From Tubulanus polymorphus (lineage: Eukaryota > Nemertea > Palaeonemertea > Tubulaniformes > Tubulanidae), in the NCBI RefSeq assembly GCF_964204645.1, contig NC_134030.1, positions 1,529,855 through 1,593,854 on the forward strand: a stretch of 64,000 bases of DNA. Reading direction: 5' to 3'. The translations under genes and the position numbers were made by a program. Under the pieces are notes generated by a model. The model was not told the DNA's origin and did no database searches. It saw nothing but the letters and a program-made list of their open reading frames with translations. Positions 52,201-64,000 of this stretch are shown piece after piece (the first letter of the stretch is position 1; each line of letters opens with the position of its first letter).

Positions 52201-55200
52201 TACAATCTACAGTTTCAGACCAATTTACCAATTACTTATTCTGTGGTTTCATAATGGTAAGAGGATGAGCCTTATTGTTTTTGACATATATAGGTCATCC
52301 AAGATGGCCGCCACAGCCATTTCAATGTGTAAAATAGCCATTTTGAAGCTTGTTACCGCTCTACGGACTTAAGTTTTAAGCTTAAGACTTAAGATGGCCA
52401 CCACAGTTATATCAATGTCTTAAATCTTATCCGATTTGGAGCTTGTTACTGCTCTAAGATGTAGAGGTTTAGAGGTTTATAATTTCATTCATACTTGTAC
52501 TGTGGTTTATTTATGGTGGTCAGAGGATGAGCCCTATTACAATTTGCATTCTCTACTTGACTCACTGGTCAAGGGTTAATATCTAGTTTGATAAATGTGG
52601 AGCATGTCGGTGAATCAATGTCTGATGTCAATCGTCAGCAGTTTCAATGGAATGGGCTCGATTAGGTGTGGAACAAGTGGAATCCTCGATTGCCACAGTC
52701 GAACCTAGAGTATTAAGAGCTCAATTAGGTTCTTCTTTGCGTCTCTTCTCCGGTTGGAGTGCTCCAGTTTCCACCGAATGGAGGAAGATTCGAGATGTGC
52801 AGATTCAAGTCCACCATGCGGACTCCGGCTCCGGCTCCGGCAGCTCAAGGTTCAGCCCGAACTCACACAATGCCATCTCAAGCATCCGTACTTTCTCAAG
52901 CGGCTACTAATGCTGTTTGGAGAACAAGTGCACAGCTCCAACATTCTCGTGCCCCTTCTGGTCAGAATAATTCTAGTTCATATCGGGGAATGCTCCTAAA
53001 AGGAGCTCTTCCTCTCGGAGAAACTCAAAATGAATGCTCGGGGCCAGTGAGAGGTTGTCTATAACGAGCAGCCACCTACTGATCCGGCGTTCCCGGGTCG
53101 TATCACGGCGGCTACTGTCTTCAATTCTGAACACCTCCCGACATGCGCCCGAAAGCAGGTCACGAGACACTAATCTCGTCAGCTCTCAAAGATCTGGCCA
53201 AAAAGAGAGCAATAGAACCAGTACGGGACGAAGCCACATCCGGCTGGTTTTCATGAATATTTATGCTCCTGAAGACCACAGGGCGTCGATGGACTGTCAT
53301 TCCTCGAGCGGCACCTGGATATCCCGAGGCTTCCGATGACTAAAACAGGGAGGTAATTCAAGGTCTCCGCCGAGGTTAATGGGCGGCTTCATTGGACCTG
53401 AAAGATGTCAGGTTCCTATTCACCCGAAATCTCATCAATTTCACAGAATGAAGTGGAAACGCCGCCAGTTCCAGTTCAGGTCTCTTCCAGTCGGCCTCAG
53501 TACAGCCCACGCCCTGGGTATTTACCAGCTTGGGTCAAGTCCAGAAGGTACACTACACTCCAGGGCTGGGTTTCATAGATATGGAAGAAAAATAATTCCA
53601 GGGAACATTTTGAAATTTGTCAGTTATAACCATGGTTTCTCATTGTTAGTATGGTGGTTGAGGATTTATCCCTTTGGATAACTTTGATACTCAGTCTATG
53701 AAACCGGGTCCTGGAGTATTTGTCTGTTGGTTTACCTCGACGACTGGTTACTAGTACCAAACTCGACTATAGAATGTCAGGAGGCGGTGACCGCTGTCGA
53801 CCGCTGTCGTAGACTTAGTTCACCAGTTCCGCGTAAACTAAGTAAAATCTCACTTGATGCCGTCCCAACAGTTCACATCTCCGGATCAGCACGGTCTTTC
53901 CGTCCATGGCTCGAGTAGCCAAACTTCAAGAAGCGTAGTTACCACAAACGAGAGGACAGCTAGTTATCGGTGACGCCTGTGGCTAAATGCAATACCGCAC
54001 TGCCAGGGGTCGTATCTCTGGCTATCTACACATTCAGAGAATATTAACTAAAACCATAGGAAAGGGTCAAGCACTACTCCGAAAAAAAACTAATTTTATT
54101 TCCAAAAAATTATGATATTATATGGATTGCATGCTGTGTGGAAGAAGTTTTCAAAATTATTTAGGAGCTTATTATAATTTGAATGCATGAATTGAGAGCA
54201 ATTTGAAATGTGTTGATATCCGAAAGTGTTTCCATTGACTTCACTCATTCACCTGATGAAGCTTCTATACATTAGTACCCAAAGCTTGTGTGTCAAATAA
54301 ACTAGTTACACGTCCTATAAAGTACTACTTGTCTCGTTATATATTCTAAACCCCAGTTAACAATTCCAGTAAGTCAGGTTTAGGGAATAGATATTTAAAC
54401 CTTGAGATGATACCGATGTGATACAATTCCAGTAACTCAGGTTTAGGGAATAGATATTTAAACCTTGAGATGATACCGATGTGATACAATTCCAGTAAGT
54501 CAGGTTTAGGGAATAGATATTTAAACCTTGAGATGAAACCGATGTGATACAATCCCAGTAAGTCAGGTTTAGGGAATAGATATTTAAACCTTGAGATGAT
54601 ACCGATGTTATACAATTCCAGTAAGTCAGGTTTAGGGAATAGATATTTAAACCTTGAGATGAAACCGATGTGATACAATTCCAGTAAGTCAGGTTTAGGG
54701 AATAGATATTTAAACCTTCAGATGATACCGATGTGATACAATTCCAGTAAGTCAGGTTTAGGGAATAGATATTTAAACCTTCAGATGATACCGATGTAAT
54801 ACAATTCCAGTAAGTCAGGTTTAGGGAATAGATATTTAAACCTTGAGATGATACCGATGTTATACAATTCCAGTAAGTCAGGTTTAGGGAATAGATATTT
54901 AAACCTTGAGATTAAACCGATGTAATACAATTCCAGTAAGTCAGGTTTAGGGAATAGATATTTAAACCTTCAGATGAAACCGATGTGATACAATCCCAGT
55001 AAGTCAGGTTTAGGGAATAGATATTTAAACCTTCAGATGATACCGATGTGATAAAATTCCAGTAAGTCAGGTTTAGGGAATAGATATTTAAACCTTCAGA
55101 TGAAACCGATCTGATACAATTCCAGTAAGTCAGGTTTAGGGAATAGATATTTAAACCTTGAGATGAAACCGATGTTATACAATTCCAGTAAGTCAGGTTT

Positions 55201-58200
55201 AGGGAATAGATATTTAAACCTTGAGATTAAACCGATGTAATACAATTCCAGTAAGTCAGGTTTAGGGAATAGATATTTAAACCTTCAGATGATACCGATG
55301 TAATACAATTCCAGTAAGTCAGGTTTAGGGAATAGATATTTAAACCTTCAGATGATACCGATGTGATACAATTCCAGTAAGTCAGGTTTAGGGAATAGAT
55401 ATTTAAACCTTCAGATGAAACCGATGTAATACAATTCCAGTAAGTCAGGTTTGATATTTAAACCTTGAGATGATACCGATGAATTTAGCAATTTTGAATG
55501 AATTAAACCAATATGAGATTTCGATCCTAAGAATATTGGAAGCTTGTGTTTAACGTTACTAAATATTAATATTATATAAAGCTAGAAGGACACGAGCGTA
55601 TCCATTTTTCGCCCGATCGCGACGATTAAATTCGCCGGTGAATTTATACGCCCGATACGAGCGGGTACCGATCTATCTATAAATCGGCCATCACGGTGAT
55701 TTCGTCGCCCGCCGACATTAAACATGTTCGATATTTACGCCGGTGTTCGGGTCACTTGTTAATTCGCTCGGCTTGTCGGCAAGCTTAAAAAGATTTAGAA
55801 AAAACTAGAAATTCTCATTCCTGAATGAACTGGATTCATCTGGGTTCAGTTTCATGAGACACAGTTCAAACTGCTCTAGAATTTGAGTTTGTAATTAATG
55901 TATGTGATTATAATGAATTGTATTTTTGTTTTACAGCTTTGGCATTTCGGTTAAGTCGTGCGTTCCGGCGGGAGGAGTTCGTCAGAATATTTCTACCGGA
56001 GTGTAAGTAGTTTAACTATTTTCATACAATATCATTTAGTGTGACGTGTGTTACTGATTCAGGCACGGATCCAGGAATGTTTCCAAGACGGGGTTCATAA
56101 AAATGCTGACTAAAATCTCTAATAATAGCCGGGGCCTATACGGCATATTTTTTGGCCAAACATAAGGCCTTTTTTTAATAGCATGGTTTGGTTGCTCCCA
56201 AAATTTGAAGAAACATAAAATAAAAAAGAATTAGAAAAAAAATTTTTTATTCCTGTCTGTGAAACAAATTCAGTGAAAAACCGAGCAAAAAAGATTTTTC
56301 ACCTCGGCCGAATGAGAATCCTGGATTGAACGATGAAACAATTGAAAAACGCGAGGTTCTTTTTTGATCGCAGTGTGCAGAATTCAAACTTTCCAAGAAT
56401 CATTTGTTCGGACATATGTATATTGCCCTATTGACAGTTCCCTCTTCCTTCTAAAAGTGATTTTATCTCACTGAGGGAATTTTTAAAAAATTTTCTCTGA
56501 AATGATATGGTAGCGTTTTTTTTTTTGCTTTAAAAATTTTTTGGTAGCCGATCAGCGGGGTCACGACCCCTGAAACCCTCCCTGGATCCGCGCCTATGAT
56601 ATCTCCTCAAAATCTAATAAAAACTTTCAATGAATTAATGCTGTAATGACGATATGTAGCCATCTGTCTATTTGAATGCATTTGCAAAAAGACAAAAAGA
56701 AATAGTAGCAGAATTTTGGCTAAAAGTTTAGAATACCCAAATTCAACATTGCTTGCAGCAGACGGAATTTCCGCCATTTTGGTTAACAGGGGATTCCCCC
56801 CTCCGGTACTTCCCATGATCAATAGTGTCTATGACGCGTTGCGTACGGAATGCCATGGAATTCCCTCACATGATTTATGATAATAATGTTTACTTGCATT
56901 CTGATTGGTTAAAATCGCGTGTAGTTTGAACGTAGGCAATGTTTACATTTGTAACGTCACCGGCGAGTCGCTGACATTAACGTAGTCATTGAGTTAACAT
57001 TATCTTGCACTGAATGGTGATATCAATCGCATTCATTTTATAAATATTTTGAATATGAATTTGTTTTTATATATCAACTGCGAGTAACAGTGTTACGCTA
57101 TTGAGTCTTAAGAGACAGCCTTTATGGACCTTATTGGTTGTTATAACTCACAAGCTGACTGAGTTAGCATTCTGGATCCGTCAGATTAGTTACTTCTAGA
57201 AAATATGTTAGTCACATTTTCTGACTATATTCTGGAAAACAGTGGAAGCTTGTATCCACCCTAGATTAGAACCAATCAGAATAGAACCAATCCGAATACA
57301 CTATTTTACAGAAAATGTATTTATGACAATTGCGTAAGGTTTTAGTAAAATAGTGTTTTTTCTCGAGTAGTTGCCGAAGAAGCATAAAAATTTGATTCAA
57401 TTTCATTCAGATTTAAACAAACAAATCGAATTTCATTTCATTCAGCGCAAACTTCAAATCTAATTAAAATTTTGTTCAGTATGAATAAGTTGCAAATCAT
57501 TGAGAGGAAAAAATAATTAATTGTGTTACTTAAAAAAATCACAATTGTACTGTGTTTATCAAAACAGGAGACCACAGGACCTTTGGTCCTCTAGTATTCT
57601 TTTCCTAGTTATTCCAAAAACACTAAAACAGTCCAATCAGCGATCGCTGCCAGACCAACACGATTACATTGAAATCAAACTTAAGTAACATCAGGCGCCC
57701 CCTGTTGGAATAATATTCATAGCCGTAGCATCGAAACCATTCGACTTGTTGTTTAATGTATTTCTCTCTATTTTTATTTTACAGTGATGAACATTTTAGA
57801 AGACTGTCCGTTTGGGGACTTGGTGGGGGAATTCAAAAGAAACTTGGTTCCCGATAGGATACCACCACCGGTTAATCCTATGTCGCCCGCTGCTGCCCCT
57901 CCCCCACGTCCATTAAATTCGCCTCAGCAGCGGCCTGTCAGACAGCCGCCCCCGGCCGCCACTCGTTCGTCAGACAGAGTCCGGGGACGGCTGTTTGAAG
58001 GAGATCTGACGGAGGTAAGAATCTTTATTTGTTTTCATATTTTATTCAGGATATCAGTTGAAGTTCAGCAAATAAATTACCAGACCTGTAAACAGAAGAG
58101 TAGTTATAAATTTCCATTTGCGGGTAAAACCCCATAGTCGAAAACCTTCGGTTATTGATCTATATCTGCTTAAGACCAATGGTTGTACACACGAGTGCGA

Positions 58201-59541
58201 AAACTTATCGCTCAAACTTTGATTGTATCCATGGTAACGCGTACAGTATACTATGCGTGACTTACCGTTTCCTATCACTGGAATACAATACTGTTTTTGA
58301 CCATGAGCGCCATCTGCGGCGGTCATAACGGACTGACTGGTGATTGGCTGAAATGCTCGTCTACCGTGGTGACGATTATTCGGTGTTACACGTGCAGCAG
58401 ACACGTCTCTGAATATCTAACATTTGATTGTTGTAACTCATCGGGAAAAATATGTTTATGAGTCGATTTTTTGTCGAAATTTTGTTCGGCAGAAAATTGG
58501 CTGCGTACGTCAAGAAGGCGGCTGATATTTGTATCGTGTGACCCCTCGTCCCGGTAATATGCCGACCCACGTACACCTGAGACCAGTTGCATAGTCAGAG
58601 CTTAGAATTAAGACCGTTCTAAGACCAACTTAGTTCTATAGCCAATCTAATAACTTAAGACCAGTCTTTAGATTTAAGACCACTTTTGGACTTAAGTCTT
58701 GACCATGGAATCGGCCCCAGATGCTTATTCCGCTGTATTGGATGCTGACGTGCTCGTGTCTTCCAGCAATGTTGTTATTCACCAAAAATATCATGTTTTG
58801 TTCGAATAACACGATTCATCTGAGTCTGGGTTTAACGGATGACACGTTCAAACAGAACTACGAAATCAATATCAGAAGTCCTTTTATATTGAAACGGTCC
58901 CAGAAGTCCCTGTTATAATGGGTACTTTTTCAAAAAAAGTAACGAGAACTCCGATGGTTTTCCGTATCGGTAAAAACTAACTATTTCTATGAGCGTCACT
59001 CGTAGATTTACCGAAACGCCACCTTGTGACACGATATCCTAACTACGTATAGGTGTTTTATTTGCTGAATCGCTGGTTTCTCATTCTCATTTTTTATACT
59101 TGTGTTTAATTTTATACTAAACAAATTTTTCACTTTTTCTCTTTACAGACACGACCACCGCCAAAAAAAACTAGAACAAAAAGGAAAAGAAAAGTTGCGG
59201 TCGTCGTGGCTCCGCAGGGAGGAGGAGCAAGAGTGGTCCCGGCGGATGGTGCGGCTGACGAAGGTAATCGGGAGGAAGGGGAGGGGATAAATAGGAAGCG
59301 GCCGAGGAGGGATGGTGGTGGGGCTGGGGATGGTGCGGGTCCTGCTCCTCCTGCTCCTCCATCCGTATCTCGGGCGGTCACTCGTTCACTCGCCAAAAAG
59401 CTGGCGAGTGAACGAGTGGCCCGAGAGGTAGAGGTGGTGGCCCGACATACGGATGGAATGTGGGAGGAGCGGCTTCGTTCGGGGACAATTCCGGATTTGT
59501 TAACCGATTTGAAAAATATTCTTTCAGTGAAGGGATATTAG
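43242..59541 (+). CDS. Orphan microexon gene, copy 2 (nine coding exons, ~338 aa)
   Basis: Coding exons are 43,242-43,304, 44,465-44,548, 44,960-44,998, 45,375-45,401, 47,294-47,332, 47,543-47,618, 55,937-56,002, 57,785-58,014 and 59,149-59,541, with the same splice sites and phases as copy 1 and an intact frame. Protein differences from copy 1 are few: one Thr to Ser in exon 3, two residues fewer in the Ser run of exon 6, and Ile to Asn and Gln to Glu at the start of exon 8. Exon 9 has only synonymous changes (four seen). Both copies look functional as reading frames. As in copy 1 I recognise no family. Confidence 0.85.
43368..43479. mobile_element. Palindromic MITE (copy 2)
   Basis: Same GGGTCCAGTTTCAC/GTGAAACTAGGCCC ends as 9,321-9,432. 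Confidence 0.7.
46226..46538. mobile_element. 313-bp foldback element (copy 2)
   Basis: The same 14-bp perfect TIRs ATGGGATACCCGCA and the same length as 13,303-13,615. Confidence 0.65.
48086..48481 (+). pseudogene. DIRS-like gag remnant (copy 2)
   Basis: Same broken Cys-rich head and CGLWSEDLWVRADKSRKQ segment as 15,167-15,562. Confidence 0.45.
48482..49816 (+). repeat. GC-rich minisatellite, first block (copy 2)
   Basis: Counterpart of 15,563-17,044, about 147 bp shorter, with internal gains and losses of units. Confidence 0.93.
49817..51022. mobile_element. hAT-like element (copy 2)
   Basis: The same CAGGGTTC/GAACCCTG ends, the same insertion point within the array and 1,206 bp, so the insertion predates the duplication. 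Confidence 0.65.
51023..51597 (+). repeat. Minisatellite second block, gag-like tail and 35-bp array (copy 2)
   Basis: The second minisatellite block ends at 51,279. The Ser/Arg-rich tail follows, and the 35-bp array (about 4.7 copies) spans 51,433-51,597. Confidence 0.85.
51779..52510 (+). repeat. 162-bp tandem repeat, four units (copy 2)
   Basis: Units start at 51,779, 51,941, 52,102 and 52,263, followed by the diverged partial unit. There are two more full units than in copy 1. Confidence 0.88.
53034..54050 (+). pseudogene. DIRS-like reverse transcriptase remnant (copy 2)
   Basis: Same motifs (SLPVGLSTA, YLDDWLLVPNS, ARVAKLQEA in shifted frames) and same stops as 20,104-21,120. It is split by the MITE at 53,558-53,716. 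The element was already dead before the unit duplicated. Confidence 0.8.
53558..53716. mobile_element. MITE in the DIRS remnant (copy 2)
   Basis: Identical position and ends to 20,628-20,786. Confidence 0.7.
54360..55481 (+). repeat. 63-bp tandem array (about 18 copies, copy 2)
   Basis: Counterpart of 21,430-22,172 expanded by six units. Unit variants (GAAACC/GATACC, TTGAG/TTCAG) occur in a different order. Confidence 0.93.
55589..55785. other. CpG-dense pocket (copy 2)
   Basis: Counterpart of 22,281-22,477; only two base differences seen. Confidence 0.4.
56061..56595. mobile_element. DNA transposon with AGGCRCGGATCCAGG TIRs (copy 2)
   Basis: Same ends and degenerate interior as 22,753-23,288. 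Confidence 0.7.
58587..58710. mobile_element. MITE-like palindrome (copy 2)
   Basis: Same mirrored ends as 25,259-25,382. Confidence 0.55.
59369..59425 (+). other. Coding hairpin in terminal exon (copy 2)
   Basis: CACTCGTTCACTCGCC at 59,379 and GGCGAGTGAACGAGTG at 59,403, unchanged from copy 1. Confidence 0.85.
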
Positions 59542-59592
59542 GTGCCTTGAACGCATGAGTCGTTCATGTGCGCCTAATATTCCTTCACTGAA
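59523..59592 (+). other. Stop-codon-spanning hairpin (copy 2)
   Basis: As 26,195-26,264, with CCTAATATTCCTTC in the right arm so the copy-1 G:G mismatch can pair as G:U. One further C to T change lies near the loop. Confidence 0.75.
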
Positions 59593-59697
59593 AAAAAATC
59601 AACTATAACATGTACCACATATTTTTTGATTTAGTTTTAGTCCAATTCCACAATTATTTCGGCTTACAATAGTGTCTTCAATTCTTTAAAGCCCAAA

Positions 59698-59804
59698 GCA
59701 CCTTTTTGACTCAACATCCAGTATGAAGGTGGCCGGGAATCGGGCCTGTTTTCTTCCATTTTTGTATCCCGCCCAGCATACTGGTTGTTGACTCGAAAAG
59801 GTGC
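59698..59804. mobile_element. Foldback element (copy 2)
   Basis: Same as 26,370-26,476. Confidence 0.6.
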
Positions 59805-60195
59805 TCGCTCTGGGAGCTTATCAAAGGCAGGTGATGGGAAAGGTGCCATCACACACTCTCCTTTGATAAGTTTCCTAGAGTGTCACGGGCTTTAACGGGT
59901 TGAATTCACTATAATACCAATTTTCCAAAATCAATTTAATTTCTTTCAGGCCATTCTTTTTCCATGTTTTTCTGGTACATGTTATGGTTGATTTCCATTT
60001 TCGAAAATCCGGAATTGAAGCCGTTCGAAGTCGGGGGGATGGTGGTGGGGTTGGGTTAGTTTAGGGTTCCTCTCTGATTACCTTCTTTAGCTCATCATCC
60101 GTGCAGGTGGCGCTTGCTCTTCTAGCCGGTGTTCCCTGGGGTAAACATTTTAAATTTAAAAAATCAAAAATAAAAAAAAATTATAAAATCTTTAA

Positions 60196-60640
60196 AAATC
60201 TCATCTCATTTCATCCAATTTATTTATTTGCGGGTGCGATGCCTATCGCACCCATTCATGTCATCCATCAAAAAAAAAATTAAAACTAAAAACGAAAAAA
60301 AATATAAAAATTTAAAAAATCTCATCTCATTTCATCCAATTTATTTGCGGGTGCGATTCCTATCGCACCCATTCATGTCATTCATCCAAAAAAATAAAAA
60401 ACTAAAAACGAAAAAAAAATATAAAAATTAAAAAAATCTCATCTCATTTCATCCAATTTATTTATTTGCGGGTGCGATCCCTATCGCACCCATTCATGTC
60501 ATTCATCAAAAAAAAATTAAAACTAAAAACGAAAAAAAATATAAAAATTTAAAAAATCTCATCTCATTTCATCCAATTTATTTATTTGCGGGTGCGATTC
60601 CTATCGCACCCATTCATGTCATTCATCCAAAAAAAAATTT
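60196..60640 (+). repeat. Tandem repeat with GGGTGCGAT hairpins, four units (copy 2)
   Basis: Four GGGTGCGAT-NCCT-ATCGCACCC hairpins, the first at 60,232, with invariant stems. The third unit's loop base differs from every copy-1 unit. Confidence 0.88.
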
Positions 60641-60900
60641 AAAAACTAGAAATTAAAGTTCTAAGTTTGTTGTTAGATTCTATTGAAAGAACGTTGTAAA
60701 GTTCTTAATTTGTCGTAAAAAACGTTAGAAAAAAAGAACTTCTTAAAGTTCTCAATCTGCCGTAAAATGCAATTGAAAAGATTATAACTCACATGAAAAT
60801 TAAAAAGATAAAATAATTGATAAATAATCATTAATAAAAATTGAACTTTGGTCTCGCAATGTTTCCCCGTTATGCATTTTTTACACGTCGTCAAACATCG

Positions 60901-61471
60901 GCAGCTCATCGTCGATACTCGCAGCTCGATACACACCAGCAGCTCGTCGTCGATACACACCAGCAGCTCGATACACACCAGCAGCTTGTCGTCGATACTC
61001 ACCAGCAGCTCGATTCACACCAGCAGTTCGTCGTTGATACACACCAGCAGTTCGTCGTCGATACACACCAGCAGTTCGTCATCGATACACACCAGCAGTT
61101 CGTCGTCGATACACACCAGCAGCTCGATACACACCAGCAGTTCGTCATCTATACACACCAGCAGTTTGTCGTCGATACACACCAGCAGTTTGTCGTCGAT
61201 ACACACCAGCAGTTTGTCGTCGATACACACCAGCAGTTCATCGTCGATACACACCAGCAGTTCGTCGTCGATACACACCAGCAGTTCGTCGTCGATACAC
61301 ACCAGCAGCTCGATACTCACAGCTCGATACACACCAGCAGCTCGTCGATACACACCAGCAGCTCGATACTCACCAGCAGCTCGATACACACCAGTAGCTC
61401 GTCGTCGATACTCACCAGCAGCTCGATACACACCAGCAGCTCGTCGTCGATACACACCAGCAGCTTGATAC
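60901..61471 (+). repeat. 24/18-bp tandem array (copy 2)
   Basis: Shorter version of 27,575-28,401; the higher-order duplication seen in copy 1 is absent. Confidence 0.9.
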
Positions 61472-62441
61472 CAAAACAGCTTTTAGCTGGTGAAAACCTA
61501 CCCCCCATCGGGGTTAAACATGATCAAGCTATTATTCTAGGAATATAACTGTTGCAAGGGAAGTTAAGATTCATTAACCTAAACTTGATACAAAGAGATA
61601 ATTGCTAATTATGAATTTCAAGGGTTTAAAAACTGATTTAAAAATCTTGAGAGACGCTCGGTCTCACTAGAGATTTTCATCTTAAAGATTTATTGTCCTC
61701 TTACTATTGTTTTGGTGATCTATAATTTGGTAAATGCTGCTGTTGGAAAGATGCCAGAAGAAAGTTGATTCGTGCACATCTTCACTTCACGTATTTATTG
61801 CACAAGGCGCCGACTTGCACCTGCACTATACCATTCACACTTCACCACTTCTGCATCTTTATCAATTAATTCTGGCATCTATTTGAAAATTACTTTAAAC
61901 ATCAGATCTCAAACTGAAACATTGAGGTATTGAATTTCAAACTGAAATATCGAGCTATCGAATCTCGATCTCAAATGTTTACTGGAAGCCATATTTGATG
62001 TTGTATTATTCATCATAGATTGTTTAGTGTTTTCTGGCATATGCGGGCCATTTAAGATGGTCAGATAAATTCCCCGGTGGAAAATATATCTCGTGGAAGA
62101 GTCATGGAAATGAAAAATATCTTATGTAGATGTGAAGTTAGGAACCTTGCAACAGTTATTCCACCTGAGGATAATTTGATATAAGATGAATCAGTTATTG
62201 GATCATTTAACTGAAGCCAAATATAGTGAAAAATCTTAGTAAAAATTTGTCTCAAACTACAATTGAAAGGACTTATCACAGTTCTAATTCGACTCTAGGT
62301 GCGTTCAGAAGAACTTCTTAACAGTGAAAAAACTTGACTAAAAATCAGGAATCGACCCTGTTCATTGATAAGATTTGATCTTTATTTGAAGATTAAGAAT
62401 CAAACTCGCTAATTCACAATTTTTGGTAGTAAATACTGTTG

Positions 62442-62715
62442 ATCCATCATACTCGCAGCCCCCCGTGGGCTTACCAATCCATCATACGTGCAGCCACCTT
62501 GCGCTTACCAGTCTATCATACTCGCAGCCCCAGTGGGCTTACCAATCCATCATACGTGCAGCCACCTTGCGCTTACCAGTCTATCATACTCGCGGCCCCA
62601 GTGGGCTTATCAATCCATCATACGTGCAGCCCCCGTGGGCTTACCAGTCCATCATACTCGCAGCCCCAGTGGGCTTATCAATCCATCATACGCGCAGCCC
62701 CCTTGGGCTTATCAA
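62442..62715 (+). repeat. 34/68-bp tandem array (copy 2)
   Basis: One 68-bp dimer fewer than 29,373-29,714. Confidence 0.9.
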
Positions 62716-62899
62716 TGAGAAACATTCAGACATAGTAACCGTTTTACTCGTGCTTTTCAACGACACCGTCTTATCACTCTGTAGAACGGCGATCGCAGCG
62801 TGAAATTTGTAATCGTATTTCTCCGCTGAATTTGAATATTTGATACGCGACGCGCGTGATTGAAGCTTTGTTTATGTTCGTGCTTGCCGCGATGAATTG

Positions 62900-63184
62900 T
62901 CATAAATATATCCTCCGTACAGGAGGACCATGAAAAGGTTTGAAGGGATCCCTAGTTAGCGCTTGTCCAGGTTTGGCTCTGGACCCGCTTGTTCGACTAG
63001 GCATCTTGTTGGAAATTTTGTCGACTGAAACTTCCGTAACTTTCGTTTTAGACCTCGCTGCTCGAAGAGCCGTTGCTGCGTCGGTTACTGTCATGCTTCG
63101 GCACAATTTTGAACGATTGTTGGAAACCGCCTTGTTCTTCTGCTGCAGATGTTGACTGTGTCGTACCCACAGTAAAGTAGCCAT
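62900..63184 (-). CDS. Possible small basic protein, 94 aa (copy 2)
   Basis: Identical 94-codon minus-strand frame to 29,899-30,183, in the same ATG context, upstream of the non-coding array on the opposite strand. The two divergent units could share a promoter region (30,184-30,480 / 63,185-63,450), which is inference. Confidence 0.4.
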   Translation of the reverse strand: MATLLWVRHSQHLQQKNKAVSNNRSKLCRSMTVTDAATALRAARSKTKVTEVSVDKISNKMPSRTSGSRAKPGQALTRDPFKPFHGPPVRRIYL

Positions 63185-63449
63185 CTTAAATTCAAATAGT
63201 TTCGGACATTTGAGGTCCTCATCAACTCCGAGTCTTCATTCAACTGCAGTTACTGCCATTTGCCAGTGTCTGATGTAGAAGTTCTGACTTGACATTTTGA
63301 TTTTCAGAATTAAAACCTTTTTTCTATTAAAGAAATTAGATATTGGTTAAAAAACAAGTGAATAATTGTTTGTAAGAAAAAAGAAAATCATGTTAGAAAA
63401 AAATATAGATGTAAAAAAATATAGATGTAAGAAAAAAAAAGTATATTGT

Positions 63450-64000
63450 AAATCGACGAGACGACAGAACCAGCATCAGCAACAACAACATCAGAGGAAG
63501 CAGTAACCAGTTATTTATCAGCTCCATAAATTACTGAAACGAAATCCACAACTCGGAAACCAACCACACTCAACTCTAGAATTGTTCATACAACTGTCAA
63601 CATGGAGTTCATCTCACAAGCAAATTAGGTAATTATCTTATGAAATTGTATGAATTGCCAATTTAACATTTTTGCATTTCAAGTAGGTGTAATTGAATGT
63701 TTGTCAACCTTACTCTTATAAAACTGTGTTAACCGTTGAACAGGATTCTAAGACTGTGCAGAAAACCCGTTATCGCTGCTTTGCAGCTATAATTATCTGA
63801 TAAATTAGTATGGAATGCCAATTTTACATTTTTGCATTTAAGTTTAAGTGAGTTTAAAATCACGTTTCATTTGTTGTTTATTTTGTCTTTTCAGTTTTCA
63901 ATTTGCCGAGATCAGTCGTCAAAAACTGTTACAACGGAAACTAAGATAACAAAGACTTGATTTGGCAAAGATTGAAGAAATCCTGCGAAAAGATTATTCA
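63450..64000 (+). ncRNA. Start of the tandem-exon non-coding unit (copy 2, cut by window end)
   Basis: The first exon-like block ends CAAATTAG|GTAATT at 63,628. The first repeated block begins at 63,895 after TTTTCAG and runs off the window. Confidence 0.55.

Larger units (their letters stand above)
34933..64000 (+). repeat. Copy 2 of ~34-kb direct segmental repeat (cut by window end)
   Basis: This matches copy 1 from its start to about 31,020, where the window ends inside the first repeated exon-like block of the non-coding array. Relative to copy 1 it lacks about 0.5 kb near 36,257 (copy 1 1,690-2,209) and 1,124 bp near 45,304 (copy 1 11,258-12,381). It has a 63-bp array longer by six units and a 162-bp repeat longer by two units. 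Its 24-bp, 35-bp, 68-bp and left 47-bp arrays are shorter. Confidence 0.93.

Overview
This is animal nuclear DNA: AT-rich, with GT-AG introns, very small exons, many minisatellites and MITE-like palindromes, and degenerate DIRS-like and hAT-like transposons. There are no bacterial-type operons or ribosome binding sites. The repeat content (DIRS-type reverse transcriptase, palindromic MITEs ending in GGGTCC/GGGCCC) would fit a marine invertebrate such as a mollusc or other lophotrochozoan, but the species cannot be fixed from the sequence.

The dominant architecture is one unit of about 33-35 kb present twice in direct orientation. Copy 1 covers about 1-34,930 and copy 2 about 34,930-64,000, where the window cuts it. 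Counterparts lie 32.8-34.9 kb apart and are near-identical; the offset drifts mainly because tandem arrays differ in length and because of two large indels (about 0.5 kb near 1.69-2.21 kb and 1,124 bp at 11,258-12,381). It is either a real tandem segmental duplication or two haplotypes of one locus joined by assembly; the sequence alone does not decide.

Each unit holds, in order: (a) an inverted remnant of the unit's own gene (minus-strand copies of its first coding exon and last exon) with a 47-bp array; (b) intergenic DNA with diverged local duplications; (c) a putative promoter and non-coding first exon; (d) a 19-bp minisatellite and an inverted 47-bp array in the presumed first intron; (e) a spliced plus-strand gene with nine coding exons, several only 27-84 bp, joining into one open frame of about 340 aa (copy 1) or 338 aa (copy 2). 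The product is low-complexity, Q/S/P-rich and basic, of no family I recognise; (f) inside its introns, a DIRS-like retroelement remnant, a hAT-like element, foldback elements and GC-rich minisatellites; (g) downstream, hairpin-bearing repeats, a 24-bp array and a 68-bp array; (h) a plus-strand, apparently non-coding transcription unit made of eight tandem ~157-bp exon-like blocks separated by ~110-bp mini-introns; (i) a 46-bp array and an array of ~80-nt hairpins leading into the next unit.

The best candidates for something new are the orphan microexon gene and its tandem paralog, the tandem non-coding exon array, and the inverted, antisense-capable copies of the gene's terminal exon that sit between the two gene copies.
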